DNA of 64,000 nt from Chryseobacterium sp. POL2 (GTDB lineage Bacteria > Bacteroidota > Bacteroidia > Flavobacteriales > Weeksellaceae). The DNA lies in contig NZ_CP049298.1 in NCBI RefSeq assembly GCF_011058315.1, forward strand, positions 1,116,001 to 1,180,000. The letters are read 5' to 3'. This document shows positions 36,666-45,136 of this stretch, in pieces. The first letter of the stretch is position 1; the number at the start of each line of letters is the position of its first letter. The position numbers and the translations under genes are program-made. The notes under the pieces are model-generated. The model worked only from the letters and a program-made list of their open reading frames with translations, was not told the DNA's origin and did no database searches.

Positions 36666-36695
36666 AAATCCGCTCCATGTATAGGGCGGATTTTT
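36666..36695 (+). terminator. Terminator of the S9 peptidase gene
   Basis: AAATCCGC and GCGGATTT pair around a 12-nt loop, followed by a T-run, a few bases after the stop. Confidence 0.8.
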
Positions 36696-36815
36696 ATTTG
36701 GGCGGCATTTCGGGCTGTGCAGGGGTACCGTCTTCAGACACCCCAAGCTTAATCTTAGCAATGTCTTCAGACCGCTCGCTCACGCTCGCGCCCTTACCAT
36801 CCCGGCCGCAGATTC
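36696..36815 (+). repeat. Dispersed structured repeat, copy B (inverted relative to 17275-17393)
   Basis: A ~120 bp GC-rich element between convergent genes. Nested complementary blocks are GCGGC (36702-36706) with GCCGC (36805-36809), CGGG (36711-36714) with CCCG (36801-36804) and AGGG (36721-36724) with CCCT (36791-36794). Unpaired bases between them are largely shared with copy A (17275-17393), which lies in the opposite orientation. GC content is far above that of the flanking DNA. Confidence 0.75.
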
Positions 36816-36819
36816 AACA

Positions 36820-36847
36820 AAAAAAGCAAGATCTCTCTTGCTTTTTG
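36820..36847 (-). terminator. Terminator of the M3 peptidase gene
   Basis: AAAAAGCAAGA and TCTTGCTTTTT form an 11-base-pair stem, 3' of the minus-strand M3 peptidase gene. Confidence 0.85.
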
Positions 36848-36870
36848 TTTATTTCTAAAAATTTAAATTC

Positions 36871-39027
36871 TTATTTAATAAAACCTCTGTTTCTTAACAA
36901 TGGTTTGATGTCGGGATTACGGCCTGTAAAATCTTTGAAAGCTTTATTAAGATCCACCGAATTACCAACGGACAAAATATACTTACGGAATCTATCCCCG
37001 TTTTCCCTAGTTAATCCGCCATTATCACGAATCCATTCCCAAGCATCAGCATCTAAAGTCTCCGACCAAATATAAGCGTAATAACCCGCCGAATAGCCGC
37101 CACCCCAAATGTGTGCAAAATAAGGCGTATGATATCGTGGCGGAACAGTTCCCAAAGTGAAGCCATGTTGCAACAAAGACGCTTTTTCAAAATCCAATAC
37201 TGGTTTAAAATCCGCATCTTTCGTTACCGTATGCCAATCCATATCCAAAATCGCTGCAGACACCAATTCTGTGGTCATATAACCTTGGTTAAAAGTCGCT
37301 GCCCTTTTTATCTTATCCACCAACGCTTGCGGTATTGGCTGCTTGGTTTCATAATGAATTGCATAATTTTTCAAAACTACAGGATCCAATGCCCAATGCT
37401 CATTAATCTGAGATGGAAATTCTACAAAATCTCTTGGAACATTGGTCCCTGATAAAGAGGTGTATTTTTGATCTGCAAATATCCCATGAATAGAATGTCC
37501 AAACTCATGGAACATCGTCGTAACATCATCATAACTAATAAGTGATGCTTTTCCTGGAGCAGGTTTTTGATAGTTATAACAATTTACAATGACAGGTTTG
37601 GTACCCATCATGTGCGATTGCTCTACAAAATTGCTCATCCATGCGCCACCACTTTTAGAATCTCTAGTATAGAAATCCAAATAATAAATAGCTAGAGATT
37701 TACCATCATGGTCAAAGACTGCGTAAGTCACAACATCTGGATGATAAACTGGCAAATCGGTTCTTTTCTTAAAAGTGATACCATAGAATTTTTCAGCTGC
37801 ATAAAAAACACCTTTTTCCAAAACTGTTGTAAGTTCAAAATAAGGTTTTATTTCATTTTCATCAAGATCGAATTTTGCTTTTCGCACTTGTTCTGCATAA
37901 AAATTCCAGTCCCAAGGCTCAAGTTTGAAACCGCCCTTTTGTTGATCTATCAAATTCTGAATATCTTTGGCTTCGCGTTTTGCAGTTTCCACAGCAGGTT
38001 TTGCCAACTGATCCATCAATTGTTTAGCAGCATCTGGTGTTTTTGCCATTTGGTCTTGTAGCTTCCATTCAGCAAAATTGTGCTTACCAAGGATTTGTGC
38101 TTTTTTAAGTCTTAGTTTCGCTAATTTTTCGATGGTGGCACGTGTATCGTTAGCATCACCTTTTTCTGCTCTTTGCCAAGATGCTTTAAACAGTTTTTCT
38201 CTAGTTGCACGATTTTTAAGATTCTGAAGCATTGGTTGCTGCGTGGTATTCTGAAGCGCCAAAAGATATTTACCGTCTTGCCCCGCGGCTTTTGCATCGG
38301 CAGCGGCGGCGGCAATGTCGTCGGCAGAAAGGCCATCCAACTCTTTAACATCAGAAATTAAAACACCACCTTGTTTTCTTGCTTCCAACAACTTGTTAGA
38401 ATACTGTGTTGATAAAGATGCCAAATCTTGGTTAACTTGTTTTAATTCTTCTTTCTTTTCAGCTGAAAGATTAGCGCCAGCGATTTCAAAATTTTGTTTA
38501 TAATATTGAAGGAGCTTTTTACTTTCTGAATCTAGACCATCTTCTTTTATAGATTTTACTTTATTATAAAGAAACTCGTTAAGAAATATTTTGTCCGAAT
38601 GTGCTGCAAAAATGGGTGCATATTCTTCCTCCAAAGCTTGTAAAGTTGGATTGGTATTGGCACTTGTCAAATTGTAAAACACAATCTGCGCACGTTTTAA
38701 GACTTCCCCACTTTTCTCAATAGCGAGAATTGTATTTTCAAAAGTTGGTACAGATCGAACGTTAGCAATCATATTGATTTCTTGTTCTTGTTGTTTCAAT
38801 CCATAATCAAAAGCAGGTTTGAAATCCGAATCTTTAATTTTATCAAATTCTGGCGCTTCATATTGAAGCTTACTTTTGGTCATGAAAGGATTATTTTTCA
38901 TCGCATCGTCGCCCGAATTACTTTGGCTAGTTGTAGCCGTCTCTGTTGTGGTATTTTGTTTCATTGTACTACAAGAAATATTGAAAGCCAAAATAGCCAT
39001 CAACACGCTAGTTGTTACTTTTTTCAT
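36871..39027 (-). CDS. M3 family zinc metallopeptidase lipoprotein (peptidyl-dipeptidase Dcp-like)
   Basis: A 718-residue thimet-oligopeptidase-family enzyme. The N-terminus is a lipoprotein signal with lipobox NISC followed by STMKQ, so it is anchored in the envelope. The zinc site HEFGHSIHG is near residue 508, with the downstream Glu ligand in FVEFPSQINEHW. The family cleaves dipeptides or short oligopeptides; in Bacteroidota it often works with S9 peptidases such as the convergent neighbour. Length is typical. Confidence 0.93.
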   Translation of the reverse strand: MKKVTTSVLMAILAFNISCSTMKQNTTTETATTSQSNSGDDAMKNNPFMTKSKLQYEAPEFDKIKDSDFKPAFDYGLKQQEQEINMIANVRSVPTFENTILAIEKSGEVLKRAQIVFYNLTSANTNPTLQALEEEYAPIFAAHSDKIFLNEFLYNKVKSIKEDGLDSESKKLLQYYKQNFEIAGANLSAEKKEELKQVNQDLASLSTQYSNKLLEARKQGGVLISDVKELDGLSADDIAAAAADAKAAGQDGKYLLALQNTTQQPMLQNLKNRATREKLFKASWQRAEKGDANDTRATIEKLAKLRLKKAQILGKHNFAEWKLQDQMAKTPDAAKQLMDQLAKPAVETAKREAKDIQNLIDQQKGGFKLEPWDWNFYAEQVRKAKFDLDENEIKPYFELTTVLEKGVFYAAEKFYGITFKKRTDLPVYHPDVVTYAVFDHDGKSLAIYYLDFYTRDSKSGGAWMSNFVEQSHMMGTKPVIVNCYNYQKPAPGKASLISYDDVTTMFHEFGHSIHGIFADQKYTSLSGTNVPRDFVEFPSQINEHWALDPVVLKNYAIHYETKQPIPQALVDKIKRAATFNQGYMTTELVSAAILDMDWHTVTKDADFKPVLDFEKASLLQHGFTLGTVPPRYHTPYFAHIWGGGYSAGYYAYIWSETLDADAWEWIRDNGGLTRENGDRFRKYILSVGNSVDLNKAFKDFTGRNPDIKPLLRNRGFIK

Positions 39028-39103
39028 TTTAATTTTCTTATTGAATATCTAAAGGTAGAAAAAATATTATGAATGGAATGCGGCTGAGAATGGAAATTCG
39101 GTT

Positions 39104-40960
39104 TTAACTTTTTTCTTCTTCCATTTTGTCATCATCATCGTCTTCGCTCCAAAAATTTTCATCAAACGTAATGCTATCGTAAGCCAACAATTCTGCTTCG
39201 CGTTCGTAAGAATCCCGAAGTCCAAAAGTGACTAAATCGCTAACTTGCTGTTTGGCTAATTTTTTTGTCGAAGCTTTGTCAATTAGCATAAATCGTTTCC
39301 CCATGCGTCTTGCGGTGTAGCTTCGCATGCCTGTTGCCCGTAAAACATCGACCGCCAAATCTACAGCTGTCCCTAAAGTTTCGCGGTAGATATTTTCCAC
39401 GCCATTGTTGATAAAATCGTAGGCGTCTAGTCTGTTTTTGGCTCTTACAAAGATTTTAACTTTCGGAAAGTTTTCATGAACATATTCGACAATCAATTTA
39501 TTTTTTTCTGGATCGTCCAAACAAATAATAAGAATCGATGCATCTTCAATACCCGCAGCACGAAGCAAAGAATGTTTGGTTGCATCACCAAAATAGACAT
39601 TAAAACCGTTGGATCTCAATAAAGCTATTCGCTCCGGATCGCTATCCAAAACTGTTGACCTCACGCCATTAGCTCTTAAAAGTCGGCCTACGGTACTTCC
39701 AAAAAAACCAAAGCCTACAATAATAATTTTCCGTTGGGTAATCGGTTCTAATGGTAAAGCCCCAGGTTTTTCTTCATTAAATTTATCATCCAAAAAACCT
39801 TCTTTAAACATTAGCAAGAATGGTGTCACACACATTGTAATGGCAACAACTGCTAACATCTCAGCATTTGTTTGCTTATCGATAAGGTATAAACTGGTTG
39901 AGAAATTCACCAACACAAAAGCAAATTCACCAACTTGCGATAATGCAAAAGCAATGAAAAAGCTTTGGTTATTATTCATTTTATAATATTTGGCTATTCC
40001 AAAGAGAATCAAAGCTTTAACAGCCAAAACCCCAAACGCAGTTGTAAAAATAAAAACAGGATCGTTTTTAATAATTGTAAAATTAATTGTCGAGCCCACA
40101 CTTACAAAGAAAACTGCTAACAAAAGTCCTTTAAAAGGATCTATTTGGCTTTCCAACTCATGGCGAAACTCGCTGTTGGCAAGCATAACGCCAGCAATAA
40201 AAGCGCCTAAAGCTGGACTAAGACCTACGGAAATCATTAATTCTGAAACACCAATAACCAAGAACAACGAAGAAGCTGTTAGAAGTTCGTTCATACCAGA
40301 TTTTGAAACGAATCTTAGAAACGGTACGAATACATATTTTCCTAATAAGACCAAAGCTACCATCCCAACCAATAGTGAAAAAGGCTGCAGCCAATCTGGC
40401 AAATATTGTAACAAAATCTTTTCGTGCGAATTATCCGTATCCAATGGTGAAATAATAGGCAATAATGCCAAAATCGGAATTACTGCAATATCTTGAAAAA
40501 GCAGTATCGAAAAGGACGCCTCGCCACTTGCTGTTCGAAAAAGATTTTTTTCTTTCAAAGTTTGCAAAACAATAGCTGTCGATGATAATGCAAAACACAT
40601 GGCGATGACAAAAGCCTTATTGGTGCGCCATCCTGCAAAATAAAAAACTGCGAATAATGCTATAATTGTAATAAGCAATTGGCTAAGTCCTAATCCTAAA
40701 ATCCTTTTCCGAATGGCCCAAAGCTTCTTGGGATCCAACTCTAAACCGACTAAAAACAACATCATAATCACTCCAAATTCTGTCGCATGCATGACATTGC
40801 CAGCTTCATTTCCTGTGAGTTTTAAAACAAAAGGACCTATGATAATCCCGCCAACAATGTAGCCTATAACGGAACTAAGTCCCAGGCGCTTGACGATAGG
40901 AACCATCACGATGGCAGCGCCTAAAAAGATGAGTGCGGTCATTGCAATTGAACTTTCCAT
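39104..40960 (-). CDS. CPA2 family monovalent cation:proton antiporter with RCK domain (KefB/KefC-like)
   Basis: A 618-residue inner-membrane protein. About 12 transmembrane helices occupy residues 1-380, with GLSPALGAFIAGVMLA typical of CPA2 exchangers. A TrkA-N/RCK nucleotide-binding domain follows, with VGFGFFGSTVGRLL near 405 and FGDATKHSLLRAAG. This is the layout of KefB/KefC potassium efflux systems. The start codon overlaps the stop of the upstream NAD(P)H oxidoreductase gene by one base, supporting a KefF-KefC-type pair. The last ~15 residues are strongly acidic. Confidence 0.92.
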   Translation of the reverse strand: MESSIAMTALIFLGAAIVMVPIVKRLGLSSVIGYIVGGIIIGPFVLKLTGNEAGNVMHATEFGVIMMLFLVGLELDPKKLWAIRKRILGLGLSQLLITIIALFAVFYFAGWRTNKAFVIAMCFALSSTAIVLQTLKEKNLFRTASGEASFSILLFQDIAVIPILALLPIISPLDTDNSHEKILLQYLPDWLQPFSLLVGMVALVLLGKYVFVPFLRFVSKSGMNELLTASSLFLVIGVSELMISVGLSPALGAFIAGVMLANSEFRHELESQIDPFKGLLLAVFFVSVGSTINFTIIKNDPVFIFTTAFGVLAVKALILFGIAKYYKMNNNQSFFIAFALSQVGEFAFVLVNFSTSLYLIDKQTNAEMLAVVAITMCVTPFLLMFKEGFLDDKFNEEKPGALPLEPITQRKIIIVGFGFFGSTVGRLLRANGVRSTVLDSDPERIALLRSNGFNVYFGDATKHSLLRAAGIEDASILIICLDDPEKNKLIVEYVHENFPKVKIFVRAKNRLDAYDFINNGVENIYRETLGTAVDLAVDVLRATGMRSYTARRMGKRFMLIDKASTKKLAKQQVSDLVTFGLRDSYEREAELLAYDSITFDENFWSEDDDDDKMEEEKS

Positions 40961-41481
40961 TAATCAGTAAGCATTTTTTTTAATAATTCGGTGAAAGGTT
41001 TTATTTCAAAAATTTTAATATCGTCGGCTTGGTAGATGAAAAGTTCATCTTTTAGAATCATATTATTGGTTTCGATACATAATTTCAAGCCCAAAGTAAG
41101 ATTGGACAATTGGGTACGATAAAGACCTTTATCGGTATAGCTTTCTTCTTTTCCACCAACGCTCACCACGATAATCGCTTCCATATTTGAAAGTGGGTTG
41201 TGATCCTGATGGTTTATCCATTTCATATCCAAAACCTCATCAATCCAAAGTTTTAACAAAGGCGGCATCCCAAACCAAAGCAAGGGAAAATGAAAAACAA
41301 TTCTTTCGTAATTAACAATTCTTTTTCTCTCTCGAAATGGCTGAATATGAAAGTCGGGATAATCTTCGTATAGATCTCTGAACTCAATATCCGGATTGTC
41401 CTTATAGGCTTTTATAAGTTCCACATTGGTTGTAGAATGTTCAAAATAAGGATGTGCAAAAAGCACCAATGTTTTTTTCAA
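40960..41481 (-). CDS. NAD(P)H-dependent quinone oxidoreductase, KefF/KefG-like
   Basis: A 173-residue flavodoxin-fold protein. Features: LVLFAHPYFEHSTTN at the start, FHFPLLWFGMPPLLKLWIDEVL in the middle, and GGKEESYTDKG. In enterobacteria the ancillary proteins KefF and KefG of this family are needed for full activity of KefC/KefB. Overlap by one base (TAATG) with the antiporter gene supports the same role here. No binding-site residue for glutathione can be read with confidence. Confidence 0.88.
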   Translation of the reverse strand: MKKTLVLFAHPYFEHSTTNVELIKAYKDNPDIEFRDLYEDYPDFHIQPFRERKRIVNYERIVFHFPLLWFGMPPLLKLWIDEVLDMKWINHQDHNPLSNMEAIIVVSVGGKEESYTDKGLYRTQLSNLTLGLKLCIETNNMILKDELFIYQADDIKIFEIKPFTELLKKMLTD

Positions 41482-41552
41482 AATTCTGATTTGTGTAAAA
41501 TTACTTAATTATCAAAAAGAAAGCAATCTATTAATCTCATTTATATAATAAA

Positions 41553-41581
41553 AAAAGCAATCCTTTTAAGAATTGCTTTTG
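41553..41581 (-). terminator. Terminator of the lemA-TPM unit
   Basis: AAAAGCAATcCTT and AAGaATTGCTTTT pair with one mismatch, 3' of the minus-strand TPM gene. Confidence 0.7.
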
Positions 41582-41601
41582 TATATTTTGATAAAATAAG
41601 C

Positions 41602-42417
41602 TTACCAACCGCCGCTGGCACCGCCACCGCCAAAGCTACCGCCGCCGCCAAAACCACCAAAGCCGCCACCAGAAGATCCACCGCCAAAGCCTCCACCGCC
41701 GAAACTACCTGGGAATGGGAAGAATCCGCCGCGGTATCTGCGACTTCCACCTCTTGACAAGATAACATCGTCATCATCGTCATAGTTGCCGCCATTACCA
41801 CCTCCATTACCGTTAATGATAGAAATGAAAATAATAATCAAGACGATAATAAAAATAATACTTCCAATGTTGATACTATTTTCTGGTGTTTTCTTTTTGG
41901 TTGCTGGTTTAAACTTTCCTTGCACAGCTTCCATTATTGCGGAAGTTCCACTATCTATACCTTTGTACCACTCTCCTTTTCGGAAGGCTGGCGTTACCAA
42001 ATAATCTAGAATTTGTCCTGCTACAGACGCAGTCAAATATTGCTCGACTGCGCGACCTTGCTGAATAGCAAACTTTCGATCTTCCGTTGCAATCATAAAA
42101 ACAACGCCATTGTCAACACCTTTTTGACCAATTTCCCATTTTTGACCATACATTGTTGCCAAGAAGTTGATGTCTTGTCCGCCAGTTGTCGGAAGGATAA
42201 TAACTTCTATTTCTGTAGATGTAGAATCTGCAAATTTGATTAATTTTTGATTCAGCAAATCTTGTTCTTTCTGCGTCAAAAGATTTGCCTGGTCATAAAC
42301 TGGATAAAGGACTTTGGGCTTTTCTGGAATATCTTGTGCCATCAAACCTCCGAAGAAGCTCAGCAACAAAATCAAGAAAAGACTGCTACGAGAAGCTAAT
42401 CTCATTGGATAATTCAT
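41602..42417 (-). CDS. TPM domain protein with glycine-rich C-terminus (YgcG-like), exported
   Basis: A 271-residue protein. A signal peptide is followed by the TPM domain (about residues 40-165, with VYDQANLLTQKEQDLLN, STEIEVIILPTTGG and GVVFMIATEDRKFAIQQG). One transmembrane segment follows (IGSIIFIIVLIIIFISII), then an acidic DDDDD run, then a long Gly/Ser/Phe-rich tail. TPM proteins of this layout are membrane-anchored with an exposed domain. Start at 42417 (MNYPMRLAS) is chosen; it overlaps the upstream TPM gene by 32 bp. An ATG at 42405 is also possible. Upstream in-frame codons fall inside the neighbour and lack signal-peptide character. Confidence 0.85.
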   Translation of the reverse strand: MNYPMRLASRSSLFLILLLSFFGGLMAQDIPEKPKVLYPVYDQANLLTQKEQDLLNQKLIKFADSTSTEIEVIILPTTGGQDINFLATMYGQKWEIGQKGVDNGVVFMIATEDRKFAIQQGRAVEQYLTASVAGQILDYLVTPAFRKGEWYKGIDSGTSAIMEAVQGKFKPATKKKTPENSINIGSIIFIIVLIIIFISIINGNGGGNGGNYDDDDDVILSRGGSRRYRGGFFPFPGSFGGGGFGGGSSGGGFGGFGGGGSFGGGGASGGW

Positions 42418-42817
42418 TCGTATTATTTTCGCTGGTTGGAAAATATTTTTTAAGTTCTTGACCAGTTTTAAGAATTGCATCGTGAATGCCTTTATGATAT
42501 TTTGAACTCGCAAATGCTGTGGTAATCTCATCGTGCAGTTGATCCCAAAAGTCTTGATGAACTTTTTTGTGAATACCTTCGTCACCGATTATTGTGAGAT
42601 ATTTTTGTTCAAAATTAATATGAAACAACACGGCATTTCGCTCTTTGGTTTGATTCATATTAAGTGACTTGAAAACTTGCCAAGCCACTTTCGCATTATT
42701 GTCAATTGTGGTAGAATCAATATGCACACGAATCTCGCCCGAAGTCATAGACTCGGCTTGTTGTATAGCATCTACCAAGGATGCAACTTCTTTATTTGTC
42801 AAAAAAGATGTGTACAT
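42386..42817 (-). CDS. TPM domain protein, cytoplasmic
   Basis: A 143-residue TPM-domain protein without a signal peptide. The domain runs from LTNKEVASLVDAIQQAE through SGEIRVHID, NAVLFHINFEQKYLTIIGDEGIHKKV to the FWDQLHDEI helix. It begins exactly where lemA ends (one-base overlap, TAATG) and overlaps the next TPM gene, so lemA and the two TPM genes form one tightly coupled unit. The lemA-TPM-TPM order is common in Bacteroidota; the biochemical role is unknown. Confidence 0.87.
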   Translation of the reverse strand: MYTSFLTNKEVASLVDAIQQAESMTSGEIRVHIDSTTIDNNAKVAWQVFKSLNMNQTKERNAVLFHINFEQKYLTIIGDEGIHKKVHQDFWDQLHDEITTAFASSKYHKGIHDAILKTGQELKKYFPTSENNTNELSNEISFS

Positions 42818-43413
42818 TATTTAAAAACTTCTGGTGCTTTTTCTGCGCCTGTGTCAGCTTTGAAGTAAGGTTTTTCTTTAAAGTTTGTAAAATTAGCTAC
42901 AATATTATTCGGGAACTTTTGGATAGCAATATTGTAATCTTTAGCTGCATCGTTGTAGTACACCGTTTCTGTACGAATGCTGTTTTCTATCGCTACGTAT
43001 TCTCTTTGGAAGTTGGTGTATTGTTGATCTGCTTTCAAGTCAGGATATTTTTCCACAACCATCATTAATCTTCCTAATGCGCTAGACAATTGACCTTGTG
43101 CCGCTTGGAATTTTGCCATATCCGCTTCGGTCATATTGGTAGGATCAATATTAACAGACGTTGCTTTAGCTCTTGCTTCAACAACTTGCGTTAAAGTTTC
43201 TTGCTCAAATTTAGCATAAGATTTCACAGTTCTTTCAAGGTTCGGGATAAGGTTCGCTCTTTTTTGATAAACCGTTTCAACGTTTGACCATTTTGATTCT
43301 ACGCCATTTTTCTGAGTTACAAAATTATTACGAACACCAATACCCCACATCAATGCAATACCTGCAATAACAACTAGGGCAATTACTAGGACTAGACAGC
43401 CTTTTCCTTTCAT
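42817..43413 (-). CDS. LemA family membrane protein
   Basis: A 198-residue protein with one N-terminal membrane segment (CLVLVIALVVIAGIALMWG) and the LemA domain, a four-helix bundle. Signatures are NNFVTQKNGVESKWSNVET, YQKRANLIPNLERTVKSYA, YTNFQREYVAIENSI and the YNIAIQKFPNNIVANF stretch. LemA proteins are of unknown function and usually neighbour TPM proteins, as here. It is the first gene of the unit. Confidence 0.93.
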   Translation of the reverse strand: MKGKGCLVLVIALVVIAGIALMWGIGVRNNFVTQKNGVESKWSNVETVYQKRANLIPNLERTVKSYAKFEQETLTQVVEARAKATSVNIDPTNMTEADMAKFQAAQGQLSSALGRLMMVVEKYPDLKADQQYTNFQREYVAIENSIRTETVYYNDAAKDYNIAIQKFPNNIVANFTNFKEKPYFKADTGAEKAPEVFK

Positions 43414-43544
43414 AGTTTATGTATTTTAAATTGTTATAAAACCAAAGATAGAAATTTCTCTGTATTAAATAAGGAAATAGTTTACATTTTAAACTAAACT
43501 GCAAAATATCTCCCAAAAACTTTTGGTGTAAATTTAAGTTTAAA

Positions 43545-44315
43545 TTAGATCTCAAAAGTTTTTGCTTCTTCCCAAAGTTGATCCATTTCTGTAAGATTGA
43601 GATCGGCAAGCACCAGATTTTTTTCTCTTGCCAAATCTTCCATTTTTTGAAATCTGGAGATGAATTTATGATTGGTTTTTTCTAAAGCTGTATCTGGATT
43701 AAGCCCGGAAATTCTTGCATAGTTAATCAACGAAAAGAACACATCGCCCAATTCTTTTTCCTTTTTATCCAGCTCAGTTTCCGCATGAAATTCTCCAAGT
43801 TCTTCCTCAACTTTGAGCCAAGCATCATCGGCAGAATCGAACTCAAAACCGATGCCTTTCACTTTAACCTGAATGCGATAGGCTTTGATAAGCGACGGCA
43901 TAGACTTCGGAACGCCCGACAAAATAGACTTGTTACCTTCTTTAAGTTTTAGTTTTTCCCAATTTTGCTTAACCGTTTCTTCATCTTCTGCAATGGTATC
44001 GCCATAGATATGAGGATGACGGAAAATCAATTTATCATTCAGAGCATTAATAACGTCCGCAATGTCAAAACTATTTTTCTCCGAACCTATTTTAGAATAA
44101 AAAACCAAATGTAACAATACATCACCAAGTTCTTTTTTAATCTCTTGTAAATCTTCTGTCAAAAGCGCATCGGACAGCTCGTAGGTTTCTTCTAATGTCA
44201 AATGGCGCAAAGTCTCAAAAGTTTGCTTTTTATCCCAAGGACATTTCTCACGAAGATCATCCATAATATCGAGCAATCGCCCGAAAGCTTCCATTTTTTC
44301 CTGCTTTGTATTCAT
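43545..44315 (-). CDS. mazG: Nucleoside triphosphate pyrophosphohydrolase MazG
   Basis: A 256-residue MazG with two tandem all-alpha domains. The N-terminal domain starts with the CPWDKKQTFETLRHLTLEETYE signature; the EExxE metal-binding helices are seen as EETYELSDAL and EIKKELGDVLLHL, repeated in the C-terminal half as EEELGEF and KEKELGDVFFSL. MazG hydrolyses NTPs, including damaged ones, to monophosphates. It lies 2 bp after pcm, so both are probably co-transcribed repair functions. Confidence 0.95.
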   Translation of the reverse strand: MNTKQEKMEAFGRLLDIMDDLREKCPWDKKQTFETLRHLTLEETYELSDALLTEDLQEIKKELGDVLLHLVFYSKIGSEKNSFDIADVINALNDKLIFRHPHIYGDTIAEDEETVKQNWEKLKLKEGNKSILSGVPKSMPSLIKAYRIQVKVKGIGFEFDSADDAWLKVEEELGEFHAETELDKKEKELGDVFFSLINYARISGLNPDTALEKTNHKFISRFQKMEDLAREKNLVLADLNLTEMDQLWEEAKTFEI

Positions 44316-44317
44316 GA

Positions 44318-44968
44318 TTAATGATTTTTGTCCTGTAACATAGGTACGAATTTATAAATTCCGAATTCTTCTTTTTCAAATTCTTTTTCAGAAACTTTGG
44401 TAAATCGGCATAACATCTGTTCTTCGGTTTTCCCTAACGGAATTACCATTTTACCACCTATTTTCAGTTGTTTCAAAAGTTCGGTTGGCAACTGCTCGGC
44501 TCCGCAAGTCACAATAATTTTGTCAAAAGGCGCAAAACTTGGCAAACCTTCGAAACCATCTCCAAAACTTTGATATTTCGGACGCATCAACATATCCCGA
44601 AAAATTTTAGCCGAAAAGTCGTATAGATTTTTTTGACGTTCTATCGTATATACTTGCGCGTCCATTGCCATCAGAACAGCGGTTTGGTAGCCACAGCCAG
44701 TTCCGATTTCCAAAACTTTTTCTCCTGGGATCAATTCTAACAACTCGGATTGTTCGGCAACGGTGGAAGGATGAGAAATCGTCTGTCCTGCGGCAATAGG
44801 AAAAGCGCGATCTTCGTATGCAAAATCTTCAAAAATACTTTCTATAAAGAGATGGCGAGGCACCTCGTTCATAGCTTTTAAAACCAAAGGATCTTGAATG
44901 CCCAAACCACGCTGAAGGTATTCTACCAACTGGCGACGTTTTCCGCGATGTACAAAAGAATCTCTCAT
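44318..44968 (-). CDS. pcm: Protein-L-isoaspartate O-methyltransferase
   Basis: A 216-residue SAM-dependent enzyme that repairs isoaspartyl residues. Signatures are the GQTISHPSTVAEQSELLEL block, VLEIGTGCGYQTAVLM (SAM-binding), FDKIIVTCGAEQLPTELL and the GGKMVIPLG motif. Length is typical. It precedes mazG by 2 bp on the minus strand. Confidence 0.95.
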   Translation of the reverse strand: MRDSFVHRGKRRQLVEYLQRGLGIQDPLVLKAMNEVPRHLFIESIFEDFAYEDRAFPIAAGQTISHPSTVAEQSELLELIPGEKVLEIGTGCGYQTAVLMAMDAQVYTIERQKNLYDFSAKIFRDMLMRPKYQSFGDGFEGLPSFAPFDKIIVTCGAEQLPTELLKQLKIGGKMVIPLGKTEEQMLCRFTKVSEKEFEKEEFGIYKFVPMLQDKNH

Positions 44969-45031
44969 CTAGGCAAAAATAAAAGAATGAAATCGCATTT
45001 CAAAATTTTATCAGTTGTGTTTGAATTTTAA

Positions 45032-45115
45032 TTCTCACTTCTTAACTCTTAACTCTTGGTTCTTGATTCTTGATTCTTGGTTCTTGACTCTTGGTTCTTA
45101 ACACCGAATTCTTAA
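45032..45115 (+). repeat. Degenerate 7-bp tandem repeat array (TTCTTGA type), 12 units
   Basis: An uninterrupted run of heptamers: TTCTTGA, TTCTTAA, CTCTTGG, TTCTTGG and near variants, in register from 45032 to 45115 with one divergent unit (CACCGAA, 45102-45108). It fills most of the spacer between pcm and the Gfo/Idh gene. One unit supplies the -33 TTG of the downstream promoter. Strand is arbitrary. Confidence 0.8.
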
Positions 45116-45120
45116 CTTTG
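45091..45120 (+). promoter_or_regulatory. Flavobacterial promoter (TTG-N19-TAACTTTG) for the first Gfo/Idh gene
   Basis: TTG at 45091-45093 and TAACTTTG at 45113-45120 are 19 bp apart, the ideal spacing. The -33 TTG is part of the heptamer array. The ATG is 16 bp after the -7 element. Confidence 0.55.
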
Positions 45121-45136
45121 ATTAAACTTTAAAAAT

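Noticed and set aside
41541-41807. 88-codon minus-strand frame rich in Ala and Val
   Set aside because: A shadow frame of the Gly/Ser-rich tail of the TPM protein.
43328-43609. 93-codon minus-strand frame between mazG and lemA
   Set aside because: It overlaps the 5' part of lemA and the 3' end of mazG in another frame, and has no signal or family character.
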